Shown: in pieces, positions 25,217 to 35,768 of the stretch
How the letters are laid out: every line of letters begins with the position of its first letter
Numbering within the stretch: the stretch's first letter is position 1
Assembly: GCF_026013565.1 (NCBI RefSeq)
Contig: NZ_JAPDOB010000002.1
Coordinates: 1,116,001 to 1,180,000 of the forward strand
DNA from: Sphingomonas arvum
GTDB taxonomy: Bacteria > Pseudomonadota > Alphaproteobacteria > Sphingomonadales > Sphingomonadaceae
DNA length: 64,000 bases
Reading direction: 5' to 3'
Translations under genes and position numbers: made by a program
The notes under the pieces: generated by a model
What the model saw: only the letters and a program-made list of their open reading frames with translations
What the model was told of the DNA's origin: nothing
Database searches by the model: none

Positions 25217-26359
25217 ATGGCCAGCCGCTTTTCCTTCACCGTTACCGCCACGGACGGCCGTGCCCGCACGGGCGAGGTTCGCATGCGCCGCGGCGCAATC
25301 CGCACGCCCGCCTTCATGCCGGTCGGCACCGCCGCGACCGTCAAGGCCATGCGGCCGGAGGAAGTGCGCGCGGCCGGCGCCGACATCATTCTTGGCAACA
25401 CCTACCATCTGATGCTCCGGCCGGGGGCGGAACGCGTCGCGCGGCTCGGCGGTCTGCACGGCTTCATGGGCTGGGACCGACCGATCCTGACCGACAGCGG
25501 CGGCTACCAGGTGATGAGCCTGTCGGAGCTGACCAAGGTCACGGAGGAAGGCGTCTCCTTCAAGAGCCACCTCGATGGCACCCGGCACATGATCAGCCCC
25601 GAACGCTCGATCGAGGTGCAGCGGCTGCTTGGGTCCGACATTGTGATGCAGTTCGACCAGCTGGTGCCGACCACCGCGCCGCTCTCCGACCAGCAGGCCG
25701 CCATGGAGCGCTCGATCCGCTGGGCGCGCCGCAGCCGCGAAGAATTCGACCGCGGCGGCACGCATGCGGCGGGTGCCGCGCTGTTCGGGATTCAGCAGGG
25801 CGCGCTGGACGAAGACCTTCGTCGCGCTTCCGCCGACGGGCTCCGTGAGATCGGCTTCGACGGCTATGCGGTCGGCGGCTTGGCGGTTGGGGAGCGGCAG
25901 GACGCGATGCTCGCCTGCCTCGACTATGCGCCCGAACAGCTGCCCGCCGACCGGCCGCGCTACCTGATGGGGGTGGGCAAGCCCGACGACATCGTGGAGG
26001 CGGTGCGGCGCGGCATCGACATGTTCGACTGCGTCCTACCGACCCGCAGCGGCCGCACCGGCCAGGCATTCACTGCCGACGGCCCGCTAAATCTTCGCAA
26101 CGCCCGCTTCGGCGAGGATCTCGAGCCGATAGAACCCGGCTGCCCGTGCCCGGCCTGCACCACTTACAGCCGCGCCTACGTCCACCACCTTGTCCGCTCC
26201 GGCGAGATCCTCGGCGCCATGCTGATGACGCAGCACAATATCTGGTTCTACCAGCGCCTGATGCAGGACCTGCGGGACGCGATTGGGGCCGGGCGCGTGG
26301 ACCCACATGCGGCGTCGTTCCTTGATCGCTATAGGGCCCGGGGCGCCACGGCTGCCTGA
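25217..26359 (+). CDS. tgt: queuine tRNA-ribosyltransferase (TGT)
   Basis: A 380-residue enzyme that swaps guanine-34 of tRNAs with GUN anticodons for preQ1. The TIM-barrel shows the [12 protein letters not shown] segment with the general base Asp, the VMQFDQLVP segment, the GGLAVGE loop and the catalytic-Asp region FDCVLPTR. The zinc site is [17 protein letters not shown] near residue 310 (three Cys and His). Length is normal. Together with the YhhQ-type transporter at 9227 it points to queuosine modification using imported precursor, though de novo genes may lie elsewhere. It precedes the DUF2142 gene by 23 bases. Confidence 0.97.
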   Translation: MASRFSFTVTATDGRARTGEVRMRRGAIRTPAFMPVGTAATVKAMRPEEVRAAGADIILGNTYHLMLRPGAERVARLGGLHGFMGWDRPILTDSGGYQVMSLSELTKVTEEGVSFKSHLDGTRHMISPERSIEVQRLLGSDIVMQFDQLVPTTAPLSDQQAAMERSIRWARRSREEFDRGGTHAAGAALFGIQQGALDEDLRRASADGLREIGFDGYAVGGLAVGERQDAMLACLDYAPEQLPADRPRYLMGVGKPDDIVEAVRRGIDMFDCVLPTRSGRTGQAFTADGPLNLRNARFGEDLEPIEPGCPCPACTTYSRAYVHHLVRSGEILGAMLMTQHNIWFYQRLMQDLRDAIGAGRVDPHAASFLDRYRARGATAA

Positions 26360-26382
26360 CGGCTTGTAGCCAGCGGCTGCGA

Positions 26383-27804
26383 ATGCAACACCTCGGCGAT
26401 GCGCCAGGGGAGGCGCTGGAGCTGGGGGGCAAGTTGTTCAATCTGGAGCGGGCACGGCCCGAGTACATCTTCCTGTTCTTCGCCGTGCTTGCCGGATTGA
26501 CGCTGCTGGTCATGGTAACGCCGTTCGCCGGCGGCAACGAGCGCATGAACTACCAGCGAGCCGTTCTGATTGCCGACGGCCATGTGCAGATCGCGCCGGC
26601 CGCGATGCCCGGGGGCATTCAGCAAATGCTTGAACTCACGGATAAGCTGCTGCCCGAGGGCACGGAAGCGCCCTACCGGTTTACGCCCGAACAGGGCGCG
26701 CAGCTGCGCTCCATCCGGCTGGAGCGCGAGCGACCCGCCATCGTGCCACCCAACGCAATTGCCGTGCTCCACCCCATCGCATACCTTCCGCAAGTACCCG
26801 TGATGGCGGCCGGCATGCGGCTCGACCTGTCGCCCCTGACGCTGTTCTGGCTCGGGCGGGTAGCCGGATTGGCCGTCGGCGTAGTGCTGACGTTTTGGGC
26901 AATCAGGATTGCGCCGCGCAACCGCTACCTGCTGGCAGCCGTCGCGCTGATGCCGCAGATGCTGTTCTCGCGCACGACCCTGGACGCCGACCAACTAACC
27001 AATGGGGTCGCCTTCCTGTTTCTTTCTTTGCTGATGCGCGAGCTGGTGGAGGAGGGGCCAATGCGGGCCCGGCGCCTCGTCGCGCTCGCGGCCACCGCCT
27101 TTGTTTTCGCTCAAGCGAAAAGCGCTTATCTGCTCCTCCCGCTGCTCGCCCTCGCAATCCCGGCGGAGCGGTTCGCGTCGCGGCGGCATCGAGTGTTCGC
27201 CATGGCCCTGATCATGCTCCCCGGCCTGATCGGCAGTGTCGCCTGGATGTTGACGCTCCGGAACGGCTATTTCGCGCACGCCGCCTATCAGACCTGGTCC
27301 GGCGTCGTCGTCCCCGACCGGCAGGTGCAGGCAGTCTTGTCGTCGCCGCTTGGCTATGTCGAAGTGCTGCTCCGGACGGTGTTCACCACCGCCTTCATCC
27401 CCAAGGCGATCTTCGATTTTTTGGGCGCGTTTGGCCCGCCGGTATCTGTTCCGCTGTGGTTCGACCTGGCGATCATCAACCTATTCGTTGCGCTGTTGGT
27501 GGCGGAGCCCCAGATTGCAGGCGGGCCGCTTGACCGGCTGCCCGTCCGCCTCGCCGCAGGCGGCCTGTCGCTCGTCTCGGTCGTGATCATCCTGACCCTG
27601 CTATACGTCCAGTGGACTCGGGTCGGAGCGCCGCTGATCGACGGTTTCAACGGCCGCTACCTTTACCCGCTGGCGCCGCTTGCGGTGCTCATGGTTCGCG
27701 GAAAGGGAGAGCCACTGTTCCGGTTTTCGGCCGCGCACTGGCTCTGCGTGGCCGGCGTGCTGAGCCTGGGTGCGACCCTGTGGGTCACCGCGCAGACTTA
27801 CTGA
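26383..27804 (+). CDS. DUF2142 membrane protein
   Basis: A 473-residue inner-membrane protein with about ten to twelve hydrophobic segments, matching DUF2142. Members are predicted membrane proteins often found near polysaccharide genes. The first periplasmic loop begins TPFAGGNERMNYQRAVLIADGH, the DUF2142 signature (an acidic residue after a Gly-Gly-Asn). The C-terminal region has a DGFNGRYLYPLAPL segment. Its fold resembles GT-C glycosyltransferases, but no activity is established. It follows tgt by 23 bases on the same strand, probably by chance of gene order rather than shared function. A convergent VOC gene ends 19 bases beyond its stop. Confidence 0.78.
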   Translation: MQHLGDAPGEALELGGKLFNLERARPEYIFLFFAVLAGLTLLVMVTPFAGGNERMNYQRAVLIADGHVQIAPAAMPGGIQQMLELTDKLLPEGTEAPYRFTPEQGAQLRSIRLERERPAIVPPNAIAVLHPIAYLPQVPVMAAGMRLDLSPLTLFWLGRVAGLAVGVVLTFWAIRIAPRNRYLLAAVALMPQMLFSRTTLDADQLTNGVAFLFLSLLMRELVEEGPMRARRLVALAATAFVFAQAKSAYLLLPLLALAIPAERFASRRHRVFAMALIMLPGLIGSVAWMLTLRNGYFAHAAYQTWSGVVVPDRQVQAVLSSPLGYVEVLLRTVFTTAFIPKAIFDFLGAFGPPVSVPLWFDLAIINLFVALLVAEPQIAGGPLDRLPVRLAAGGLSLVSVVIILTLLYVQWTRVGAPLIDGFNGRYLYPLAPLAVLMVRGKGEPLFRFSAAHWLCVAGVLSLGATLWVTAQTY

Positions 27805-27823
27805 CGACCCCGCCGTTGCCGGC

Positions 27824-28171
27824 TTAACGCTCGCTCCATACGGCGAGTTCGCTGCCGCCCGGGTCGATGAAGTGGAACCTCCGGCCACCCGGAAAGGAGA
27901 AGATTGGACGGGCAATCACGCCCTTGGCGGCAACGACGGCGTCAAACGCGGCTTCAAGGTCTCCCACCCGGATAACCGGCAGTGGCGCGGACAGGGCATC
28001 TTCCGGCTGCCCATTCAAGCCCACGTCCACATCGCCGGTGGTTGTTGAGCTATAATCCGGCCCATAATCGGTGAACGTCCAGCCGAACGCCTTGGCATAG
28101 AAGCCCCGCGTCAGTTCGTGCGCTGTCGTGGAGGGCAGTTCGACATAATCAATGCGCGCCGTCTGCATCAT
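27824..28171 (-). CDS. VOC family (glyoxalase/bleomycin-resistance-like) protein
   Basis: A 115-residue single-module vicinal-oxygen-chelate protein. It has the IDYVELPSTTAHELTRGFYAKAFGW opening split over two motifs (a metal-ligand-type Glu and the FYAKAFGW helix), a PLPVIRVGDLEAAF second repeat and the terminal IDPGGSELAVW strand with another Glu. The start is put at ATG 28171, since an AAGG site is 5 bases upstream; a GTG two codons earlier is also open. Function within the superfamily (lyase, dioxygenase, or binding) cannot be told. It is downstream of lexA on the same strand, 55 bases away. Confidence 0.8.
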   Translation of the reverse strand: MMQTARIDYVELPSTTAHELTRGFYAKAFGWTFTDYGPDYSSTTTGDVDVGLNGQPEDALSAPLPVIRVGDLEAAFDAVVAAKGVIARPIFSFPGGRRFHFIDPGGSELAVWSER

Positions 28172-28226
28172 GGCCACCTTGATCCGTTAATCCGCAATAC
28201 GGCGGCTGCCGCCGCCCTCGACTTGC

Positions 28227-28892
28227 CTAGTAGCGTCGGATGAGGCCCGCCAGGCGGCCCTGAATCTCGACCCGTCCCTCCTCATAGCGCTGGGGCGCAT
28301 AGGCCCCATTGGCCGGGTCGAGCCGGATCATCTTGCCCTCCCGGCGGTAGGTCTTGAGCGTTGCTTCCTCGCCGTCGATTAGCGCAACCACGATCTCGCC
28401 CTCACGCGCCTGGTCGGCTTTGCGCACCAGCGCATAGTCGCCGTCCAGGATGCCCTCCTCGACCATCGAGTCGCCCGACACCTCCAGCGCGTAATGCTCA
28501 CCGGGACCGAGCAGCGCTGCCGGCACCGAGAACATCTCCGTCCCCTGCAGCGCCTCAATTGGCGTGCCCGCTGCGATCCGGCCATGCAGCGGGATCTCGA
28601 TGACGTCGTTGGCAGCAACCGGCAGCGACTTGGGTTCACGCGCCCTGACCGGTTCGGCGGAACCCGTCGGCGTCGGCGCGTCGGGCGTGCGCAACACCTC
28701 CAGCGCCCGGGCACGGTTAGGCAAGCGGCGGATGAACCCCCGTTCTTCCAGCGCAGAGATCAGCCGGTGGACGCCCGACTTGCTCTTAAGGCTCAACGCT
28801 TCCCGCATCTCGTCGAAGCTGGGCGACACGCCGGTCGAGCCGACCCGCTCGTTGATGTAGTGCAGCAACTCGCGCTGCTTGGATGTCAGCAT
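28227..28892 (-). CDS. lexA: LexA repressor
   Basis: A 221-residue SOS repressor. The N-terminal winged helix (residues 1-65) has the [20 protein letters not shown] recognition helix. After a Pro/Ala linker, the self-cleavage site is Ala108-Gly109 (HGRIAAGTP). The catalytic dyad is Ser142 (VSGDSM) and Lys180 (EATLKTYRR). So the repressor is intact and cleavable. Two overlapping LexA boxes lie at 28910-28935, just upstream of its start, which fits autoregulation; recA carries one box. It is downstream of trpG/pabA by 34 bases on the same strand, with the boxes overlapping the end of that gene. Confidence 0.97.
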   Translation of the reverse strand: MLTSKQRELLHYINERVGSTGVSPSFDEMREALSLKSKSGVHRLISALEERGFIRRLPNRARALEVLRTPDAPTPTGSAEPVRAREPKSLPVAANDVIEIPLHGRIAAGTPIEALQGTEMFSVPAALLGPGEHYALEVSGDSMVEEGILDGDYALVRKADQAREGEIVVALIDGEEATLKTYRREGKMIRLDPANGAYAPQRYEEGRVEIQGRLAGLIRRY

Positions 28893-28909
28893 GGCCGTGG
28901 CCCCATCGT

Positions 28910-28935
28910 GAACGAACGGGGAACGTCTACAGAAC
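28910..28935 (-). promoter_or_regulatory. two overlapping LexA boxes upstream of lexA
   Basis: On the plus strand GAAC occurs at 28910, 28921 and 28932, exactly 11 bases apart, so GAAC-N7-GAAC is formed twice with a shared middle half site. An extra GAAC at 28914 is out of register. The boxes lie 18 to 43 bases before the lexA start and overlap the last codons of the upstream trpG/pabA gene. One helical turn between sites would let two LexA dimers bind side by side. Confidence 0.82.
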
Positions 28936-29517
28936 GCCAGGAGCCCTTGTCAACTGCACCCGCTGGAGAAAGCGCGCAAGGAGTGCATGGCCATGCTCCG
29001 AGCTCACGCTTTCCGGGTGGAACTGCACGCCGAAGGCCGGCGCTTCACGGTGGGCCACGGCCTGCACCACGCCGTCTTCGCTCCACGCCGTCGGCCGCAA
29101 TTCCTCGGGCACCGCAGCTATCGCCAGCGAATGGTAGCGGGTCACGGTCATGGGCGAGGGCAGCTCCTCAAATAGGCCAGTGCCGTCGTGCCGGATCAGG
29201 CCGGCCTTGCCATGTACGGGCGCGATACGGACGAGCTCGGCACCGCAAGCCAAACCGATTGCCTGCTGGCCGAGGCACACGCCGAGCAATGGGCGCCGCT
29301 CGTCGATGCAGGCGCGAGCCAGCGCAATTGATATGCCTGCATCCTCCGGGCGGCCAGGGCCGGGGCACAGAACGATGCCATCCGCCGCCCAGCCGAGCGC
29401 CTCCGCTACGCTCACCGCGTCGCTCTGCACCACCTCCACCGCCGCGCCGACGGTTGTAAGATAGTCGACGAGGGTGAAGCTGAAGCTGTCGTGGTTGTCG
29501 ACGACCAGCAGCCGCAC
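28927..29517 (-). CDS. anthranilate/aminodeoxychorismate synthase glutamine amidotransferase
   Basis: A 196-residue class I glutamine amidotransferase, the small subunit of anthranilate synthase (TrpG) or of aminodeoxychorismate synthase (PabA). The signatures are [16 protein letters not shown] at the N-terminus, the nucleophile Cys in [10 protein letters not shown] near residue 85, and the His-Glu pair in VQFHPES. The start is a GTG at 29517 (VRLLVVDN), four bases after the ppiD stop; a longer frame runs into ppiD. In many alphaproteobacteria this gene lies in a trpE-trpG-trpD-trpC cluster next to lexA; here trpE, trpD and trpC are missing on both sides. It may serve folate, tryptophan or both. 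The symbol is left open for that reason. Confidence 0.88.
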   Translation of the reverse strand: MRLLVVDNHDSFSFTLVDYLTTVGAAVEVVQSDAVSVAEALGWAADGIVLCPGPGRPEDAGISIALARACIDERRPLLGVCLGQQAIGLACGAELVRIAPVHGKAGLIRHDGTGLFEELPSPMTVTRYHSLAIAAVPEELRPTAWSEDGVVQAVAHREAPAFGVQFHPESVSSEHGHALLARFLQRVQLTRAPGVL

Positions 29518-29521
29518 CGGC

Positions 29522-31459
29522 TCAGCTGCCAGCCAGCATCCGCTGCCTGGCCGATGCGATGGCGGTCTCGTTGCGGGTGACTCCAAGCTCCTTCTGCGCA
29601 GCGCCGAGGAACTGCACCGCGAGTTCCTCCCCGGCGGAGCCGTTGAGGTCGGTTTGGGTCTGCGCCACCAGCGTCGGCTGGGTCAGCGCATCACCCGGCG
29701 TGATGCGGTCGAGCTTGACCACGTAGAAGCCCTGGCCACCTGGCGCCGCTACCAGCCGAGACTTGCCAGCCGCCAAGCTGAACAGCATCTGCAGTGGCGG
29801 CGGGACCTGGCCCTGGAACTGCTGCAGCTGGATCCGGCGCGCCTTGACCGGCGTCGGAGCCGAAGCGCCCGCGACCTTCTGCTCCTGCAGCGCCTGCGCG
29901 ACTGGAACGCCCCGCGCGACCTTGGCCTGAATGGCGGTCGCCGCTGCCTGCGCCGCGGTGGCCGCCCGCTTGTCGACGAAATCTGCGGCTACGCGATCGC
30001 GAATCTGGGCCAGCGGGGCAGGGGTGGCGGGCGTCACGTCGCCAATCGCCAGCACCGCATAGCCGCCGTCGCCGCCCAGCGCCTCGACGATCGGGTCGTC
30101 GCCCGCGCCCATTGAGAAGGCATCCTTAAGCAACCGCTCGCGATACTCGGCTGGCAGCTGAAAGCCGGGCTGCTGCACCGACTGGCCATTGGCGATCAGC
30201 GGGGGCGTCTGCGTGACGGGCAGCTTATTGGCCTGCGCCACCTCGGCCAGGGTCCGGCCATCGCTGATCTGGTCCTCGACGCGTGTGACGAGGTCCGTCA
30301 GCGCGTTCTTGCGCTTGTCGGCGACCAGCTTGGCCGCAATCTCCGCTCTGGCCTGGTCCAGCGTCTTGCCCGGCGTGCGCTCGATCCGTTCGACCTTGAT
30401 CACGTCCCAACCGGTGCTCGACCGCACCGGGCCGACCACCGCGCCGGCAGGCGCGGTGAACACCTGCGCCGCCACCTCCGCGCCCGTTAGCCCGGTCAGC
30501 TGCTCGCGGCTCTGTGGTCCCAGGTTGATGTCCGTTGGCGAGAAGCCGGCTGGCTGTGCCGCCGCCGCGAACGTGCCGCCGGCCTTGGCCCGCGCCGCGA
30601 TCTGCCCGGCCTGGTTCTGGTCGCTGACCGACGCGCGGCTCAGCACGCGGGTCTCGCCGCCGGCATAGGTCGCGCGATTGGCATTGTAATAAGCGGCGAT
30701 CTCCGCGTCCGTCGGGACGACGTTCGCCACCGCGTCCGCTGTGATGCGCGCGATTCGCAGCACCCGCTGTTCCGGCACGATGTAGCGATTGCGGTTCTGC
30801 GCATAATATTGCTGCACCTCGGCGTCGGTCGGCGCCGCGCCGGTGCGGAAGGCCGCGGTCGGCACCAGCGCCACTTCGCCCTGCCGTTCTTCGAGCAGCA
30901 TGGATGCGTAGGGCCGCGCGACCCCGACCGGCATGCGTGAGATGGCCGCAACCGGCGCCAGCAGCATGCGCTGCAGCAGCAGCACCGTCACCTCGTCTCG
31001 CAGCTGCGCATCGGTCAGCCGGTTCTGCTGCAAGAACTGCTGGTAGGCGGCTTCGCTGAACTTGCCGTCCAGACCGCGCGTCGCCGGTATCTTGACGATT
31101 TCCGCATCGACCAGCTTCTTGGCCGGCAGCAGGTTGTGCTCGGCCGCGTAGGCCTTAAGCGTCTTGGCCTGGATCAGCCCGTTGACGATGCTCTCGAACT
31201 GCGGGGTCAGGTCAGCGTAGGTCGCGTCCGGCTTCTGTTGGCGCAGTGCCGTCAGCTGCCGCTGCAGCACCGCCGACAACTCGGCATCGGTCACCTGCTC
31301 GGAACCGACCTTGGCCAGCACGCCCTGGCTCAGCCCACCGCCCTGCCGGAACTGGGTCACATCAGCCACCGCGAAGCTCGCCAGGATTGTGACGAGGAAG
31401 ATGATGCCGATCGCGGCGCCGAGCTTGGATTTGGACAGCCGGCGGAAGGAAGAAAGCAT
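29522..31459 (-). CDS. ppiD: membrane-anchored peptidyl-prolyl isomerase, PpiD/SurA-N type
   Basis: A 645-residue periplasmic folding factor anchored in the inner membrane. It begins with a positively charged tail (SSFRRLSKSKLG) and a single membrane segment (about residues 14-32). A SurA_N-like chaperone region follows, then a parvulin domain (about residues 255-370) and a second, degenerate one towards the C-terminus. The start is the ATG at 31459; the longer frame adds 22 residues with no motif. It would help outer-membrane protein folding. It is divergent from tpiA with a 114-base gap, and its stop is 4 bases before the trpG/pabA start, so the two are cotranscribed. Confidence 0.88.
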   Translation of the reverse strand: MLSSFRRLSKSKLGAAIGIIFLVTILASFAVADVTQFRQGGGLSQGVLAKVGSEQVTDAELSAVLQRQLTALRQQKPDATYADLTPQFESIVNGLIQAKTLKAYAAEHNLLPAKKLVDAEIVKIPATRGLDGKFSEAAYQQFLQQNRLTDAQLRDEVTVLLLQRMLLAPVAAISRMPVGVARPYASMLLEERQGEVALVPTAAFRTGAAPTDAEVQQYYAQNRNRYIVPEQRVLRIARITADAVANVVPTDAEIAAYYNANRATYAGGETRVLSRASVSDQNQAGQIAARAKAGGTFAAAAQPAGFSPTDINLGPQSREQLTGLTGAEVAAQVFTAPAGAVVGPVRSSTGWDVIKVERIERTPGKTLDQARAEIAAKLVADKRKNALTDLVTRVEDQISDGRTLAEVAQANKLPVTQTPPLIANGQSVQQPGFQLPAEYRERLLKDAFSMGAGDDPIVEALGGDGGYAVLAIGDVTPATPAPLAQIRDRVAADFVDKRAATAAQAAATAIQAKVARGVPVAQALQEQKVAGASAPTPVKARRIQLQQFQGQVPPPLQMLFSLAAGKSRLVAAPGGQGFYVVKLDRITPGDALTQPTLVAQTQTDLNGSAGEELAVQFLGAAQKELGVTRNETAIASARQRMLAGS

Positions 31460-31573
31460 GAAACGGGGGCTCGCGACACGGGAAGGAGGTGGCGGCTCTT
31501 TAGAGACGGGGTGGCTTCCCTTCAATATGGCGGGCTTGCTAGGCGCTCGGACCAGTTAACGAGAGGAAAGTGA

Positions 31574-32329
31574 ATGACGCGTCGCAAGCTGGTCGCCGGC
31601 AACTGGAAGATGCACGGCACGTCCGCCGACCTGACGGAGGTGCGCGCGGTCGCCGAGGCGGCGGCGCAGCTGGGCGAGCGCGTCGACGTGGCGCTGTGCT
31701 TGCCCGCGACCCTGATCCATCGAGCGGCCGAGGCCGTCCCGGGCTTCGCGATCGGCGCGCAGGACATCCACATGGCTGACCGGGGGGCGCACACGGGGGA
31801 CGTCTGCGCGGCGATGCTGCATGATGCGGGCGCGACCCTCACCATTGTTGGTCACAGCGAGCGCCGCGACGCCCACCGCGAGGACGACGCCGCGGTCCGC
31901 GCCAAGGCCGAAGCGGGGCTCCGATCGGGCTTGAAGGTCATCCTGTGCGTGGGTGAGAGCGACGCCGAGCGCGAGTCCGGTCGTGCGGTGGACGTCGTCA
32001 CCGGGCAGCTGCGGGCCAGCCTGCCGCAGGTTCACGTGACCACCGCCACCTTCGCAGTCGCCTATGAGCCCATCTGGGCGATCGGCACTGGCAAGGTGCC
32101 CTCGACCGCCGACATCGCCGAGATGCACGGCGCCTTGCGGCGGACGCTCGTCGAGTCGCTGGGCGGTGAAGGGAACGGCGTGCGCATCCTCTACGGCGGC
32201 TCGGTCAAGGGCTCGAATGCCGCCGAGATCTTCGCCGTGCCTGACGTGGACGGTGCCCTCGTCGGGGGCGCCAGCCTCAAGGCCATGGACTTCCTGCCGA
32301 TCGTGGAGGCGGCCGCTTCAGTTGAATAA
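31574..32329 (+). CDS. tpiA: triosephosphate isomerase
   Basis: A 251-residue TIM-barrel enzyme of glycolysis that interconverts dihydroxyacetone phosphate and glyceraldehyde 3-phosphate. The catalytic residues are all visible: Lys12 in NWKMHG, His94 in VGHSERR and Glu165 in AYEPIWAIGTG. The phosphate-gripping loop (YGGSVKGSN) is near the C-terminus. Length is normal. A GAGAGGAAAG site precedes the ATG. It leads a co-oriented run with secG (56 bases further on) and pyrG, a gene order I recognise from alphaproteobacteria. Confidence 0.97.
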   Translation: MTRRKLVAGNWKMHGTSADLTEVRAVAEAAAQLGERVDVALCLPATLIHRAAEAVPGFAIGAQDIHMADRGAHTGDVCAAMLHDAGATLTIVGHSERRDAHREDDAAVRAKAEAGLRSGLKVILCVGESDAERESGRAVDVVTGQLRASLPQVHVTTATFAVAYEPIWAIGTGKVPSTADIAEMHGALRRTLVESLGGEGNGVRILYGGSVKGSNAAEIFAVPDVDGALVGGASLKAMDFLPIVEAAASVE

Positions 32330-32385
32330 GCGACGCTCGGCCGCTAAGTGCGCCGCCACAAACCTTCCAAGTACGAAAGCCCTCG

Positions 32386-32796
32386 ATGTTCACCTTCCTG
32401 CTTATCTTTGAAGCGCTGGTCGCCCTGGCCCTGTGCACGGTGATCCTGATGCAGCGCTCCGAGGGCGGCGGACTGGGCGTTGGGGGTAGCCAGGCGGGCC
32501 TAATGACGGCGCGCGGTGCGGCCGACTTCCTGACCCGCGCGACGGCCGTCCTCGGCACTGTCTTCGTGGTGCTGTGCATTGCGCTTGCGGCGGTCGCCGG
32601 CGCGCGCGGCGACACGCAGTCGATCGACGCCTCGGTAGCGAACCAGGTAGCGCCCGCCGCGCCGCTCAGCCCGCTCGAGCCGGGTGGCAACCCGCTGTCG
32701 GGTCCGCCGGCCGGCCCGAACACCGCACCGCCGAACAACGCCGCGCCCGGCTCGCAGCAGCCGGCCGACAACGGCGCCGTTCCGCTCGCCCAGTAA
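32386..32796 (+). CDS. secG: preprotein translocase subunit SecG
   Basis: A 136-residue inner-membrane subunit of the SecYEG channel. Two membrane segments flank the conserved cytosolic loop with LMQRSEGGGLG and the GLMTARGAADFLTRAT segment. The core is about 80 residues. The rest is a low-complexity tail rich in Pro, Asn, Ala and Gly, typical of alphaproteobacterial SecG. It lies between tpiA and pyrG on the same strand. A 10-pair hairpin follows at 32821. Confidence 0.92.
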   Translation: MFTFLLIFEALVALALCTVILMQRSEGGGLGVGGSQAGLMTARGAADFLTRATAVLGTVFVVLCIALAAVAGARGDTQSIDASVANQVAPAAPLSPLEPGGNPLSGPPAGPNTAPPNNAAPGSQQPADNGAVPLAQ

Positions 32797-32820
32797 GGGC
32801 CACACCGGCACAAAATCGTT

Positions 32821-32843
32821 GCGAGCGGTGATTCACCGCTTGC
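32821..32843 (+). terminator. hairpin between secG and pyrG
   Basis: GCGAGCGGTG pairs with CACCGCTTGC (one wobble) around an ATT loop, 24 bases after the secG stop and 35 before the pyrG start. No U-run follows, so it may be a weak or Rho-dependent terminator, a processing site, or a 5' structure of pyrG. Confidence 0.4.
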
Positions 32844-32866
32844 GTCCCTGCGTCCCCCATCCCTAA

Positions 32867-34513
<1,647 letters not shown>

Positions 34514-34562
34514 GCGGAACGGCCCGAGCGCGCGGCGGTTGTCCTTGCAAAAGGAGAATCAA

Positions 34563-34712
34563 ATGCTCGCAACAATCGGCATCGTCCTGGTCGTCCTGTG
34601 GCTCCTCGGCCTGCTCGTGTTCAAGGTGACCGGAGCGATCATCCACATCGCTTTGGTGATCGGCCTGGTCTTGCTGGTGCTGCACTTCGTCCGCGGCCGC
34701 CGCTCCGTCTAG
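34563..34712 (+). CDS. small hydrophobic membrane protein, Lmo0937-like
   Basis: A 49-residue protein made of two short hydrophobic segments separated by a charged turn (LLVFKVTGAIIH) and ending GRRSV. This pattern matches the Lmo0937 family of tiny membrane proteins found widely in bacteria, often stress-linked but without a proven role. A clear AAAAGGAG site lies about 6 bases before the ATG, which supports translation. It follows pyrG by 49 bases and a strong hairpin comes 34 bases after its stop. Confidence 0.75.
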   Translation: MLATIGIVLVVLWLLGLLVFKVTGAIIHIALVIGLVLLVLHFVRGRRSV

Positions 34713-34745
34713 CGGTGCGCAAAAGCCGCAACTGAGCGCCAATTT

Positions 34746-34780
34746 GCGGGCAGGCGAGCTGCCATTGCCAGCCTGCCCGC
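34746..34780 (+). terminator. hairpin after the small membrane protein gene
   Basis: A perfect 10-pair stem (GCGGGCAGGC with GCCTGCCCGC) with a 15-base loop lies between the small membrane protein and trxB. There is no good U-run after it on the plus strand. It most likely ends the pyrG transcript, but could also act as a 5' structure of trxB. Confidence 0.5.
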
Positions 34781-34799
34781 CAGTCGCCACATGGTCCTC

Positions 34800-35765
34800 A
34801 TGAGCGACATTGTTTCCAGCCGCATGATTGTACTCGGGTCCGGCCCCGCCGGCCTGACCGCGGCCATCTACGCCGCCCGCGCCGGGCTCCAGCCGATCGT
34901 GATTCAGGGCATCCAGCCCGGCGGCCAGCTGACCACCACCACCGACGTCGAGAACTATCCCGGCTTCCGCGACGTCATCCAGGGCCCTTGGCTCATGGAG
35001 GAGATGCAGGCTCAGGCCGAGCATGTCGGCACCCGCATGGTGTGGGACCATATCGAAAGCGTCGACCTGTCTCGCTCGCCTTTTCGCCTGCACGGCGACA
35101 GCGGCACCACCTACCTAGCCGACACGCTCGTCATCGCCACCGGCGCCCAAGCCAAGTGGCTGGGCCTGCCGACCGAGGAGCATATGAAGGGCAAGGGCGC
35201 CAGCGCCTGCGCGACCTGCGATGGCTTCTTCTACCGAGGCAAGAAGGTGGCGGTGATCGGCGGCGGCAACACCGCGGTGGAGGAGGCGCTCTACCTCACC
35301 AATCATTCGCAGGACGTCACCCTAATCCACCGCCGCGACTCGCTGCGGGCCGAGCGCATCCTGCAGGAGCGGCTGTTCGCCAATCCGCATATCACCGTCA
35401 TCTGGAACCACGAGGTCGAGGAGTTCCTCTCCGGCGGCGACCCCGAGACGCTGACCGGACTGCGGCTCAAGGACCGGGTGACCGGAGCCACCCAGGACAT
35501 CGCCGTCGATGGCGCGTTCGTGGCGATCGGCCACAAGCCCGCAACCGAGCTGTTCCAGGGCAAGCTCCGGCTCGACGATGAAGGCTATATCGACGTCGAG
35601 GTCGGCTCGACCCGCACCAACGTGCCCGGCGTGTTCGCGTGCGGCGACGTGATGGACAAGGTGTACCGCCAGGCCGTCACGGCCGCCGGCACCGGCTGCA
35701 TGGCCGCCCTCGACGCCGAGAAGTATTTAGCCGCGCAGGAGTATCAGGCGCTGGCCGCCGAGTAG
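34800..35765 (+). CDS. trxB: thioredoxin-disulfide reductase
   Basis: A flavoenzyme of about 321 residues that reduces thioredoxin with NADPH. It has the FAD-binding VLGSGPAGLTAAIYAAR segment at the N-terminus, the redox pair CATC (Cys137 and Cys140 counted from the ATG at 34800), the NADPH-binding GGGNTAVEEALYL segment and the C-terminal FACGDVMD FAD segment. An ATG three codons upstream is also possible. Length is normal. It is convergent with the small acyl-carrier-protein gene; the gap between stops is 3 bases. It is probably monocistronic. Confidence 0.96.
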   Translation: MSDIVSSRMIVLGSGPAGLTAAIYAARAGLQPIVIQGIQPGGQLTTTTDVENYPGFRDVIQGPWLMEEMQAQAEHVGTRMVWDHIESVDLSRSPFRLHGDSGTTYLADTLVIATGAQAKWLGLPTEEHMKGKGASACATCDGFFYRGKKVAVIGGGNTAVEEALYLTNHSQDVTLIHRRDSLRAERILQERLFANPHITVIWNHEVEEFLSGGDPETLTGLRLKDRVTGATQDIAVDGAFVAIGHKPATELFQGKLRLDDEGYIDVEVGSTRTNVPGVFACGDVMDKVYRQAVTAAGTGCMAALDAEKYLAAQEYQALAAE

Positions 35766-35768
35766 CCG

